A DNA stretch of 64,000 nucleotides from Mermis nigrescens (lineage: Eukaryota > Nematoda > Enoplea > Mermithida > Mermithidae), in contig JAVLUZ010000145.1 of the NCBI GenBank assembly GCA_036768485.1, positions 21,206,706-21,270,705 of the forward strand, read 5' to 3'. A model generated the notes under the pieces. That model saw nothing but the letters and a program-made list of their open reading frames with translations. It did no database searches and had not been told where the DNA came from. Below are positions 34,201 to 42,734 of this stretch, piece by piece; positions within the stretch are counted from its first letter, which is position 1, and each line of letters opens with the position of its first letter. The position numbers were made by a program, and so were the translations under genes.

Positions 34201-36674
34201 AAACTGTAAACATACCGGATCCGGATTATATTATTTTGGAAAAATATCGGATCCGGATCCCGGATCCAAAAAATACCGAGTAATAACGGATCCGGATCCG
34301 GATATCCGTTTCACCTCTAGGCGGCTAATGAATTGCTAAAAAATGATAACAACGGCTCAAAATGTTAGTCAGATTGTAAAGCCGTTAATTTTCGAAAGTG
34401 GGAGCACTGTTTTTTTGTATTCGGCAAAGGTTTTTTCCGATGTACAAAGACTTTGCGAGACCGTCTTTATAGATGTACAAAGATTTTTGGAAAGAAAAAA
34501 TTGCAAAAAAAGGTCTCAAATTCGGAGAAAAAATTTTTGGCGGAAATGAGTATATAATTGTGTGTGTTTTATATATCTTTATAATGGCAGAAATTGCATT
34601 TCAAAAGGGAAAATGTCAAACTTTTCGGCCTTCGCGCCGTTTTAAGACGATTCTTAGTGATTTTTGCCTTTAGAGACTTAGAAATTAGCTAAAATACACT
34701 ACCAAAAGTCGAACAACTCTGTTTTTCCAACACTAAAATCACTACTGTTCCATATTTTAGTACCCAAGAATTTGTGTGTGCAAAATGTACAAAGACTTTT
34801 GGGGACCATCTTTGTAAATGTACAAACGGACCTTATACAAAAAAAACACTGGGTGGGAGTAATCTGCAGCGAAAATGCTTAAAAAGAACCAAAAAAGTGA
34901 GTTTTCAGGGATGGGTTAGAAAATCGTAACGTTTCAGGGACCGACGCCAACTGATTGTTTTTTTCAATGTCACGTTTCTTATTCTATTATTTACAGTCGT
35001 TTGTGCATCCTATAGTCGGCAAATCAGAAATTTAATCAAGTGATTATAAACTTTCTGATCAATAAATCAGAAAAATGATTGAATTTAGGTTCTTAAAGTT
35101 TGGGCCAATGATTCAAATACGATTGTAAAACTTTCAATAGCTGAAGCATTATCATTATTGCCTTCTAAAAATTTCAACGTCTCTCCATTGACGACAAAAA
35201 GTGTCACAGAAAACTGGGAATACTCGTATCTTTGAAATTTTAGGAATTGTCTTGTCTCGCCTGTCTTACGATGTAATCTTCATACGAAAGACTACAACCT
35301 ATACATTTTTAATGGGGTGGGGCTTAGAGCTACGTTTGACGTAAATTTTGTCAACAAAGACGGCCCGTGTAGCCGTAAGGTCACGGGGGCACTTAACTCC
35401 ACAGGTGGGCAGCACCAAAATTCTGAACTGGGGGTCCAAGATTTTTCAAAGGTTAAAAATGGTCTTAAAAATGATGGTATGGCGAAAAAACACCATTTTT
35501 CAACGTTTCTCATCGAGAACTATCCATTGGCATCAAAAAAATTGCGAAAAAACAACAAAAAATTTTCAAAAAGTGAATTCTGGGGGCATTTTGATTTCTG
35601 GAGGAGTGGGGTATTCGGCTTCTGGGGGGTGTATACCCCCAAACCCCCCACGCCCACGTGTGGTTACCTCCCGCATTCTCCCCAAATGAATTTTATTTCT
35701 ATTTTTCATAAGTCTCTTAAAAGGATAAAATAGATTTTTACAACACAGCATTTCTAACGACGTTTTCTACATCATTTTTGGGGACAAAAGTAGTAATAAT
35801 GTCTAAATTTTCCTGCGCGCAAAAATGTGTGTAATTTTGGCTATTTCGATCGTTTCCGTCATTTAACCAGCGGAGACTAAATTAATTTCACTTTACTTTC
35901 TTATTTTGTCCGCATTATAAATAGTATGTACACTTTTGTTAGCCAAGCTTTCCGGAGCAAGTAAAATTCAATTTTTCTTAATTTTAGGCAATTTTTTCAG
36001 TTTATTTATTATTTATCTATTCATCAATATTTAATCAATTAATATTAGAATTGCAACTTATTACAAAAAACATCGCTGGATGTTTTGAAGGGGATGCAGC
36101 TGTTCGTCAAATCGCTTAAGTTATATGGAATACATTCAATCATACTTGGGCAGCAAGAAAATTCTGGGGGGGGGGGTGCAAGATTTTTTTGAAGGTCGAA
36201 AAATGGCCTTAAAAATGGTGGTATGGCGATAAAAACACCATTTTTCGACGTTTCTCATCAAGCACTATCCATTGGCATCAAAAAATTGCGAAAAAAACGA
36301 AAAAAATTTTCAAAAATTGAATTCTGGGGGGGGGTATTTTGATTTCTGGGGGGGGTATTTTGGTTTCTGGGGGTGCATACACAAACCCCACGCCCAGGTG
36401 TGCATTCAATTATTTGTATGAATGGTTAATCATCTAGCAATAAATACCACATATTTATTTATAATTATAAATGTATTTATTTATTTGTTTTTACTTATAT
36501 CTAATGTTTGAATGAGTATTTTTGTGTTTTATAAATTCAGGCGACGGCTCTTCTCGATCACAGTCGTCAGTGGCTAAGCGTAACGCGACAAACAACTCTG
36601 CAACGACGCAGCAGGCTACAGCATTCTTGAGTGAATGGATTTCTAGCCTCAATAAGGAGAGAAAATACGTCTGA
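18913..36674 (+). CDS. Unrecognised six-exon gene with RS-rich segment and BESS-like motif
   Basis: Proposed exons: 18913-19216, 21968-22152, 25604-25725, 29299-29689, 31881-32205 and 36541-36674, giving 1461 nt or 486 aa plus stop. Every junction is GT-AG and every phase matches (1, 0, 2, 0, 1), which is strong internal support. The N-terminus is acidic. The second exon is basic and Ser/Asn-rich. The third has MDLDIRPPGFG. The fourth ends in an Arg/Ser run followed by alternating Arg/Asp/Glu. The fifth begins SPPPSPRIVG and then has a predicted helix with IAERLSRM and ARMKIEEALYDAEFG, resembling a BESS motif. The C-terminus ends SLNKERKYV. The composition suggests a nuclear, RNA- or chromatin-related protein, but I do not recognise the family. 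Confidence 0.7.
19939..20098. mobile_element. Short hAT-type MITE, variant of family A
   Basis: 160 bp, CACACATGGGCG...CCCATGTATG, with target duplication CTTACCTC/CTTACCTT (7 of 8). It sits inside a remnant of a family C-like element. Confidence 0.75.
21716..21944. mobile_element. hAT-type MITE, family A, left end lost
   Basis: Core and right end GCTGCCCACCTATG of family A are present. The CACACCTGGG end is missing and I find no matching target duplication on the left. Exon 2 of the gene starts 24 bases to its right. Confidence 0.65.
21968..22152 (+). CDS. Exon 2 of the unrecognised RS/BESS-like gene
   Basis: Acceptor ATTTTCTCAG, then a basic, Ser/Asn-rich segment ending NLPNLMEIK, with donor AAG|GTTTGG (phase 0). 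The open frame continues past the donor into MITE-like sequence. That continuation is probably intron. Confidence 0.6.
22550..23285. mobile_element. Family C hAT-type element, internally duplicated
   Basis: Left end CAGTTTTTTTTGTACTCGGC. The inner GTACAAAGAC...GTCTTTGTAC unit and a GGCGCTTCGCGCC palindrome recur in two and a half tandem, diverged units. The right end is decayed. Confidence 0.6.
23456..24924. mobile_element. Composite element with CCCGTAGCCAGG-type ends
   Basis: CAGGCCCGTAGCCAGG at 23456 is mirrored by CTTGGCTACGGACACG ending at 24924. The interior contains the TTAA-flanked foldback at 23958-24825. I see no clean target duplication, so the boundaries are tentative. The end resembles that of the element at 47239-47877. 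Confidence 0.45.
23958..24825. mobile_element. TTAA-flanked foldback element rich in GTTTAACCC subterminal repeats
   Basis: 868 bp between TTAA at 23954-23957 and 24826-24829. Ends GCCCGAATGACA and TGTCATTCGGTCC are inverted. Both flanks of the interior carry many TTAACCC/GGGTTAA copies and CTGYCATAC phrases pointing inward. No transposase ORF is seen. TTAA flanks suggest piggyBac-like transposition, but the ends are not the usual CCC. Confidence 0.65.
25091..25515. mobile_element. hAT-like element related to family A (long form)
   Basis: CATACATGATTGGGGGG...TGCATGTATG with flanks ATTGCATG/ATTACATG (7 of 8). Similar decayed long forms occur at about 20740-21104, 31328-31655 and 58626-59075. 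Confidence 0.55.
25604..25725 (+). CDS. Exon 3 of the unrecognised RS/BESS-like gene
   Basis: Acceptor AAATCTTTCAG, residues including KVPSLMDLDIRPPGFGIKL, donor GTAAG|GTATCG (phase 2). An alternative donor five bases earlier (GCA|GTAAGG) would not fit exon 4. Confidence 0.65.
25833..26094. mobile_element. hAT-type MITE, family A
   Basis: 262 bp, CGCAAGTGGGCG...GCTGCCCACCTATA, with perfect 8-bp duplication CCCGTATC on both sides. Confidence 0.88.
27325..27565. mobile_element. hAT-type MITE, family A
   Basis: CATGGGTAGGCGGCACC...CACGCCCAGGTATG in the opposite orientation to the copy at 25833. Flanks match poorly, so the duplication has decayed. Confidence 0.7.
28793..29224. mobile_element. 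hAT-type MITE, family C
   Basis: CACGGTTTTATTTGAATTCGG...GTACAAAAAAACACCG with flanks CCCTGAAG/CCCGGTAG (6 of 8). Ends 74 bases before the acceptor of exon 4. Confidence 0.7.
29299..29689 (+). CDS. Exon 4 of the unrecognised RS/BESS-like gene (RS-rich)
   Basis: Acceptor TCTTACCACAAACAG and donor CGC|GTAATT (phase 0). It encodes DILRIFSEFVPPGLGL, a Pro-rich stretch, then RGRSRSRSRSPAGG and RREDR-type charged repeats. The exon is markedly GC-richer than its surroundings. The ATG at 29339 could also serve as an internal start. Confidence 0.75.
29912..30307. mobile_element. Family A-like MITE split by a second family A copy
   Basis: Left half CACACATGGGCGTGGGGG..., right half ...TTCTTGCTGCCCACGTGTTG. 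The inner copy at 30010-30266 separates them. Confidence 0.7.
30010..30266. mobile_element. hAT-type MITE, family A, nested
   Basis: 257 bp with perfect 8-bp duplication ATCCTGAC at 30002-30009 and 30267-30274. It is inserted into the element at 29912-30307. Confidence 0.88.
30403..30652. mobile_element. hAT-type MITE, family A
   Basis: 250 bp, CATAGGTGGGCAGCACC...CGCCCATGTGTG, with perfect 8-bp duplication CTCGGGTT. Confidence 0.9.
31655..31842. mobile_element. hAT-type MITE, family A, internally deleted, next to a splice acceptor
   Basis: 188 bp with perfect 8-bp duplication ATTGTGTC. It lies inside or at the end of an older long-form element (31328-31655). Exon 5 of the host gene begins at 31881. 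Confidence 0.88.
31881..32205 (+). CDS. Exon 5 of the unrecognised RS/BESS-like gene (BESS-like helix)
   Basis: Acceptor TTTTCGTGCGTAG and donor GGATG|GTATAA (phase 1). Starts SPPPSPR and carries the amphipathic segment ERLSRMNDQQICFARMKIEE, then low-complexity Asn/Ser/Ala. The acceptor lies only 38 bases right of a MITE end at 31842. Confidence 0.75.
32340..34319. mobile_element. ~2 kb TIR element with GGATCC-rich ends
   Basis: The left end TAGAGCTAAAGGATATAACG is followed by alternating GGATCC/GGATCCG. The right end has GGATCCGGATATCCGTTTCACCTCTA. The TAGAGSTR-type end is typical of many hAT elements. No transposase ORF and no clear target duplication. The family A MITE at 33085-33312 is inserted within. 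Confidence 0.6.
33085..33312. mobile_element. hAT-type MITE, family A
   Basis: TATAGGTGGGCGGCACC...CACGCCCAGGTATG, duplication ACCACCAT/ACCACCAC (7 of 8). Confidence 0.85.
34405..34851. mobile_element. hAT-type MITE, family C
   Basis: 447 bp, CACTGTTTTTTTGTATTCGGC...ATACAAAAAAAACACTG, duplication AGTGGGAG/GGTGGGAG (7 of 8). Contains the GTACAAAGAC motifs that define family C. Confidence 0.85.
35400..35662. mobile_element. hAT-type MITE, family A
   Basis: 263 bp, CACAGGTGGGCAGCACC...CACGCCCACGTGTG, flanks CTTAACTC/GTTACCTC (6 of 8). Confidence 0.8.
36141..36402. mobile_element. hAT-type MITE, family A
   Basis: 262 bp, CATACTTGGGCAGCAAG...CACGCCCAGGTGTG, perfect 8-bp duplication CATTCAAT. 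Ends 138 bases before the last exon of the host gene. Confidence 0.9.
36541..36674 (+). CDS. Exon 6 (last) of the unrecognised RS/BESS-like gene
   Basis: Acceptor ATAAATTCAG. The phase joins G+GC to give Gly, then DGSSRSQSSVAKRN and a C-terminal helix FLSEWISSLNKERK. TGA stop at 36672-36674. Confidence 0.75.
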
Positions 36675-37087
36675 ATTTTGTACAATTTTTTATCGCAAGC
36701 TTACTAGCGATGCGCGTTTTAGAAAAACAATTTTATCCTAATTATAAGCATTATACCGGCTATATTTCTTTGCTGAAATTCTTGATTTATTCAAAAATTG
36801 TAAACTGTTATTCTACTATGTTTTACGCACTGATATGTTGGACGTATTATTTTACAAGGATAAAGCAGAACACGATGCTGTCTATTTCATAGATGCGATT
36901 CAGTTCAGTTTAAAACCAGATGGTTTTTATATTAACATAATTAAATTCATTTCAAAATCTTTTGCTCGACAGAAACAGTCGCACCCTTTCTCTGTGAAAA
37001 GCTTTCCATGGACGTTTTATGGAGAAGTAGGTAGGTACTTATTATTTAGCAAACGATTGGCACCTCGATTGTGTGGTGGGAGAACGA
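36675..37087. other. Downstream flank of the unrecognised gene
   Basis: AT-rich, no canonical AATAAA seen close after the stop, no other gene supported. Confidence 0.4.
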
Positions 37088-37320
37088 CACCTAGGCGTGG
37101 AGGGAGGTTGGGGGTATGCACCCCCCCCCCCGAGACACCAAAATACCCCTCTTCAGAGTAATTTTTAAAATATTTTCGCAATTTTTTGATGTCAATGGAT
37201 AGTGCTCGATGAAAAACGTTGAAAAATGGTGTTTTTTCGCCATACCACGATTTTTCGGGCCATTTTTTGACCTTTGAAAAATCTTGCACCCCTTTAGAAT
37301 TTTGATGCTGACCACGTATG
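37088..37320. mobile_element. hAT-type MITE, family A
   Basis: CACCTAGGCGTGG...GACCACGTATG, flanks GAGAACGA/GGGAACGT (6 of 8). Confidence 0.8.
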
Positions 37321-37940
37321 GGGAACGTCGTCAATGATGTTTTTGCCTATAGTTTCAATTTTTGTATGTTACACAACTTCACGACCTTCCCCAAAATTTC
37401 AATCTCACGCTTTCTAAGTAATAAAAAATTATTTATCGATAAAAATTGACTATAAAATTGGATGAAACTGATGCAATGACTGGTATTTAACACAAAGAAT
37501 AAGGGCTACACTGAAAATTTTATCATGCGAAATTGAGTTACTGTACCTACGTACGTGCATGTACACTCACTCGTGTAGCGGTAGGTACCTACATACTTTT
37601 GAAGTCGCTTTGTAAGTGCTCAAAATTGATTTTCATGCGCAAGCTTTCATCAAATTGCGTCAAATTTTCAAATACGTTCTTGAAATAAGCGCAAAATATG
37701 ATAAATTTGGCGATGGAAATTTATGAAACCAAAGCCAAAGAAGTGGAACACTTTCAAGTCATTTTCACACGAACTATTGCACTCGCTGAAACCCGTTTAC
37801 GGCATAACTTTGTTCTTTCGTAAAGCACTGCCGTATCGCACTTATTGCTTCAATTTGACATGTTCTGGTCAATTTAACAATTATCAGTCATCCTAACGTT
37901 TCATAAAAACTACCTATGTATGTACAGTGGTACTCACATA
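37321..37940. other. No gene seen
   Basis: AT-rich intergenic sequence with GTACCTAC-type short repeats around 37540-37600. Confidence 0.45.
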
Positions 37941-37942
37941 TA

Positions 37943-38110
37943 CAGTCAAGACCACAAGTAACGTCGCTCAAGCGCATGTCCTACAGGCGCCTGGCAGGCA
38001 TCGCACAGGCAATTTTCTTTCGGCGTGCGTGTTTACCAATATAAAATTTTGACCGATTCACAGGCGCCTGTTGCCTGCGCTTGAGCGGCGTTACTTGTGG
38101 TCTTTGACTG
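37943..38110. mobile_element. Tc1/mariner-type MITE
   Basis: 168 bp, TA at both flanks (37941-37942 and 38111-38112). Near-perfect ~35-bp inverted ends begin CAGTCAAGACCACAAGTAAC and end GTTACTTGTGGTCTTTGACTG. TA duplication with CAGT ends is typical of Tc1/mariner. Confidence 0.85.
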
Positions 38111-38207
38111 TATGAATAATTATGAAAAGAATAGCGAAAACGTGGATTTAAACAACGAGAATGGCGATAAAAAGATAGACGGAGAGAGAGAGACAGATAC
38201 GTACATA

Positions 38208-38376
38208 TATAGTCTGTTTCGCATAACATTCGGTCATAAATTTTAAAACTATCTCCGACAATAAGTTGACAGATTGCGATTATAACATTGATCTGATATA
38301 TAATTATCGTACCCTCGGCTAACTGTCATTGAAAATTCTTAGAATTTATGCGCGAAGTTATGTGAAACAGACTATA
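38208..38376. mobile_element. Short MITE, family E
   Basis: 169 bp, TATAGTCTGTTTCGCATAAC...GTTATGTGAAACAGACTATA. Same element as 13009-13173 but better preserved and in the opposite orientation. Confidence 0.85.
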
Positions 38377-38511
38377 CTATAGGTGTAAACGAAAGGACCA
38401 AATGCAGACGGACTCTGCGATCAACCGTCAGTCAACAATCAAAGCCAATGGAAAAATCGAGCATGGTAGGTAATCGCCAGGTACCATCTTGAGTATGCAT
38501 ACATATGTATG

Positions 38512-39070
38512 TATAGTCTGTTTCATTTATTCAGGAGCTTTTTCGTCATTTCTTTCAAGGGCTACAGTAAGCGAAACAAGACGAATTACTGTAAATCGGC
38601 AGATCAGCTCAGTGAGGGCGAGTGGCTGGAATTCTTCCATTTTTAATGCACTAATCCGCCTATATAAATTCAAATTAAAGCATTTAATCAGTATTGGGAG
38701 TTGGGACATACTACAGTAAGTGCGCTAAATAAAAAGCTATCGGATGGAATCGAACCCAGTTGCTTCGACACGACAAGCAGACTTTTTACTACTGAACTAT
38801 GAGGGAGTTCGCGGCGTTTCTTAACATTTTAGTCTATTGTGTTTAAAGTGTCAACTAAGGATAAGCTGAATGCGCGATTTATATCTGTAAGTTGATTAAT
38901 TTGCTGGAAGACAAGAATAAATTATGTCGCAAAACTGTTATTGAAAAACCCTTCTCTGCTACGTAACTACAGTGAGATCTAGCGAACTACAGTAAATAAA
39001 AAATAAGGGGTTACTGTAGCCTCCGAAAACATTTACTGAAAAAGCTCTCGGATAAATGAAACAGACTATA
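38512..39070. mobile_element. MITE family E, long form with internal tRNA-like sequence
   Basis: 559 bp, TATAGTCTGTTTCATTTATT...AAATGAAACAGACTATA. Reverse-oriented relative to the copy at 14689-15220, and contains the same tRNA-like block on the - strand. Confidence 0.85.
38740..38815 (-). repeat. tRNA-like sequence inside MITE 38512-39070
   Basis: Read on the - strand it has a degenerate A box (CATAGTTCAGTAGTAAAAAG) and the exact B box GGTTCGATTCC. It is collinear with 14946-15019, but the A-box region is more diverged. Confidence 0.55.
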
Positions 39071-39218
39071 GGTATGTACCTACCTAAAACGCAATTAATG
39101 CAAAAGCTTCAATAAACAATCGTGAAGAGAGACTCTCCGGCCAGAAACTAAAACAGCAGGCCAAAAAACGAGAACCTTGAGGCACCAACAATCAGATTCG
39201 TACCTACATATGTATATG

Positions 39219-39441
39219 TAGTCTGTTTCATTTAACTTTGCGGTTTTCTACTGAATTTTTCCACAAGAATCAGGCTACAAAAGCGATTTAAACTTTTGAC
39301 GCAGTAATGCGGCTTTTCACAAGCATACGTCTCTAAACTCGACATACTGTAGAATATCATATTTATTGTATTAGTTTAAAACACTTCTGTAGTCGCTTCA
39401 AACTATTTTAAAAACCTCAAAGTTAAATGAAACAGACTATA
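39219..39441. mobile_element. MITE family E, 223 bp, empty-site copy of 13996-14666
   Basis: TAGTCTGTTTCATTTAACTTTG...CAAAGTTAAATGAAACAGACTA: the inverted ends are about 22 bases and essentially perfect. It lacks the piggyBac-type insertion seen in the related copy at 13996-14666. Confidence 0.88.
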
Positions 39442-40176
39442 GTCCGACAAAGTCGGAAAATTAAAATTTTTTCAGATTTTCCATTCGAAAAGTTGGAAAA
39501 AGGACATATTGTATGTACGTACTATATGCATAAAGCTCAAGTCAACCCGGCTGCGCTGGAGTGCTTTTAATCATAAACGCTCAACAGCCAGCCTTTCAAT
39601 AAGTAAAAGACAATTTTTTCGAAACACGAAACGAGCAGACCAAAGCACAAAAGCAAGCTGAAAATCAAACTATGAACAGTACAAGCGAGAAGCGTCTATG
39701 AACACGAGTCAGAGAATACGAATTGCCGGGGTAAGATACGTGCTGATCAAATACAAAAAATCTAGCAAAAGCGAAAATCCTTTACGGCATGATTCGAATT
39801 AGTGTAAAGCGATTAAACAAAATAGGCATAACTGCACGTATGTGATTGTAAAAATGCGTCTGGGACGACTGCACGATTGGGGCTAGCTGATTTAAGTGGA
39901 TAAAGCCTTGTTACTGCCGTGCAAGGTGATAGTGCACCCTTATGTACATTTATATACGTACATACATGTAACATACTCTAAAAATCCTCTGTTTGCCAGG
40001 TTTTGTTTTTATCGGTCTGCATTTGTGCACAGATAAAGTTTGAAGCAATACCTTTTAATAAATCAAGAACTTCTTACTATAGTATGACGCGTCTCTTTTA
40101 ATAAATATCAAATCGAGTATTTTTTCGAAGTCAGTGTAAGAGCATGAAAAACAATCATGTGCAAATACAATAAAAC
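39442..40176. other. No gene seen
   Basis: Intergenic sequence with no supported feature. Confidence 0.45.
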
Positions 40177-40838
40177 CAGTGATCGTACGGGGACCCCCAC
40201 CCCGACCCCGACCCCGAAAAAACCCCGGCCTAAACCCCGACCCGACCCCGACCGGGGGCATGATTTTTCGAGTCGGGGTTGAACCTTTTTTCGGGGGTGA
40301 AATATAGCATTTTATTTGTTGGCACATAGAAGAATTGTATAAATAGCAAACAAATTCGGAACATGGACGATTCATTCACCAGCAAAATTAATGTTAAACT
40401 CGACACTCGCGATATTTCATAAAAAGTACGCCTGGTCGCCATGTTGTTAAGACGTACAAACATGTTCGCATATTTTCCATTATGAAGTGGCGCTTCGCGC
40501 CATTGGCTCCTCTACAATCAGTGCGCCATAGAAAACCGTTATGGAAAAAACTGTGGAAGAATACGAAAAAGCGAGAGCGATTAATGATTAAAATTGAAAG
40601 TAATGCTAAATTGCTAAAACCATGCTTGAACTTGGAATGAAAATAAATTGTTGAACATAATCAGCTTTATTAGTATGCTCTACAAACAAGTGAAGGTATC
40701 GTTTTTATCCTTTTCAAATTGGTATGTAATCATGCAATGTTAATTGTTAATCTTCAACCCCGACCCCGAAAACCGGGGTTTTTCATCCCCGACCCCGACC
40801 CCGATCGGGGGTAAAAATCTGACCCCGTACGATCACTG
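40177..40838. mobile_element. TIR element with CCCCGA-repeat ends
   Basis: 662 bp, CAGTGATCGTACGGGGACC...CCCGTACGATCACTG. Next to both ends are tandem ACCCCG units, inverted relative to each other. CAGTG-type ends fit hAT, but the flanks show no convincing 8-bp duplication. A GGCGCTTCGCGCC palindrome is inside at about 40489. Confidence 0.7.
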
Positions 40839-41396
40839 AAAACACAATAGTTTTCACTTCTATTAATTCGCGTGACTACGAATTTCATAGATTTATTCGA
40901 TTCTTCTAGGGAGAAGATTCTCTGCCAGGAGGAAAGTTGACATTTGACAATAAAATACCTATTTATTGTCCAGAAAAATATACGAAATTTGGTAAAACAC
41001 GAATACATGATAAAACAGCGACTGAATAAAGGACATACAGATCACGAGTGTGATACAACTAGGTATGCCCCGACAATAAAATTGTAAAATCAATGTTTAA
41101 TAGCTCTTTTTTGAAGAAACCATCGTTATGAGAAGCGATTACATCATTGGGTAACTTGTTCTTATCAATGGTATCTTTGATAACTTGTCAAATTCGACTT
41201 TTATTTTCACGTATGACCAAATAATATTCAATGTTTCCTGCAATTATCAAATACTTCAGACCGATTTATGATAGAATTTCTATACTTTTTTCCATCTTTT
41301 TTAACATTAGGGTATATACAGGGTGAATTTTTTCCATCTTTTTTTAACACCAGGGTTCTCACACAAGTTTTCCCGAGACAGAAAATAACTTTCAGG

Positions 41397-41466
41397 TGAC
41401 AGGTTTTGACCCTCCGACCTATCGCTCTACAGCGCAACACGTTACCAATCGGCTAAGCCACCTTCT
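41397..41466 (-). repeat. tRNA-derived sequence, possible SINE
   Basis: On the - strand: A box TGGCTTAGCCGATTGGT and a degenerate B box GGTCAAAACC. The sequence to its left (about 41290-41390) may be the body of a SINE. Two imperfect copies of TTTTTCCATCTTTTTTTAAC are there. Confidence 0.45.
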
Positions 41467-41505
41467 CGTAAGAAATAAAAACGAAGTAATGAGGGAATGG
41501 TACTT

Positions 41506-41580
41506 AGCATCTATACATCGACCTAAGCATCTATACATCGACCTAAGCATCTATACATTGACCTAAGCGGGAGCGACCTC
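41506..41580. repeat. Short tandem repeat, ~20-bp unit
   Basis: AAGCATCTATACATCGACCT repeated about three times, then decays into GACCTCGACCTAAGC. Confidence 0.8.
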
Positions 41581-41839
41581 GACCTAAGCAGCTTAAAACA
41601 CCTTTTCAGATATACTAAGCCTAAGCCTAAGTATATTGGAAGCAAAAACTTACATTTTCCTATATCTTATCAAGTAAATTATTAGCAAAAGTTGATTATG
41701 AATCTGAAAAAATGAAGAAAAAACATAATAAAAAATTTGAAAAAACCTGAAGAAAATCTAGGATTATATCATATGATAGTTATATCATAATGCTGTAATG
41801 CTGTATATACCTAATGTTAAAAAAGATTGAAAAAATTCG

Positions 41840-42725
41840 ATAGGGGTTAAAATTAACAAGTGCCAAATTGCTTACCAATATCATATTCTAAATGCACAGC
41901 CCTATATTTGGGCAAAAATAATCCTTAATTGTCATATACATTCAATACACAAGTTATTACGGACGATTCTGTCTATGTTCGCGATTTAGGCGTGCTAATT
42001 TCGCAAAACCTGAAATTTAAGGAACATTACAGCAGTATAATCAAGAAAGCTTTCTTGAGATCTATCTTAATTAGAAAATCCTTCTTTTCGTGTGATAAAA
42101 ATAATCTCGTTAAGGCCTTCATTGTTTACGTCAGACCGATCCTTGAATATTCCTGTGCTTTATGCAACCCCTCTTATATTAGTGATATCAACAGGCTGGA
42201 GGCTCTTCAGCGTAAATTTACTAAATGTATAGTTGGATATCATAGTCCTCTTTCATACGACGAACGCCTAAACGAATTTAACTTGTGTCGATTAGAATTA
42301 CGTCGCCTGCATATTTGCTTATGTACGATGTATCAAATTATTGGTCAAAAATCCTGTCTTTCCATGACAGATTTTTTTGTGCTTAATAAAAATACTACTC
42401 GCTGCACAAATCGTTCCAAGCTAGTTGTTCCTCTTGTCCGTTCTAATTTACAAAATTCGACTTTCTCTATAAGTATATATACTCTGTTTGGAATCACCTA
42501 CCTGATTTTGTAGTCTCTTCCCCTAACTTAAATATATTCAAATCTAGATTAATTGACGTCGACTTATCCAAATTTATTAGAGGGCGGGTATAAATCGTCA
42601 TTCTTATGACTCGCTCGTCGCCTTTTGCTGTACGCTTTTATTCTTTTGACCGTACGTTTTATTACTCTTTTACATCCTTTGTAATTGTCGCGTTTTCAGT
42701 AATAAATTATTTCAGTTCAGTTCAG
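41840..42725 (+). mobile_element. 5'-truncated LINE (reverse transcriptase C-terminal region)
   Basis: The open stretch 41929-42513 contains VRDLGVLISQNLKF, LVKAFIVYVRPILEY and INRLEALQRKFTKC, the C-terminal region of Jockey/CR1-like ORF2. Upstream sequence to about 41850 reads ALYLGKNNP in a frame with one stop. The 3' tail ends AATAAATTATTTCAGTTCAG, a TTCAG-type repeat instead of poly(A). Confidence 0.85.
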
Positions 42726-42734
42726 TAATTTGAT

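Larger units (their letters stand above)
32206..36540 (+). other. Intron 5 of the unrecognised gene (4.3 kb)
   Basis: Holds the GGATCC-rich element (32340-34319), family A copies at 33085, 35400 and 36141 and a family C copy at 34405. No coding sequence is seen. Confidence 0.55.

Noticed and set aside
40190..40260. CCCCGA repeats as an internal telomere tract
   Set aside because: They are bounded by inverted CAGTGATCG ends and recur inverted at the other end, so they belong to a transposon.
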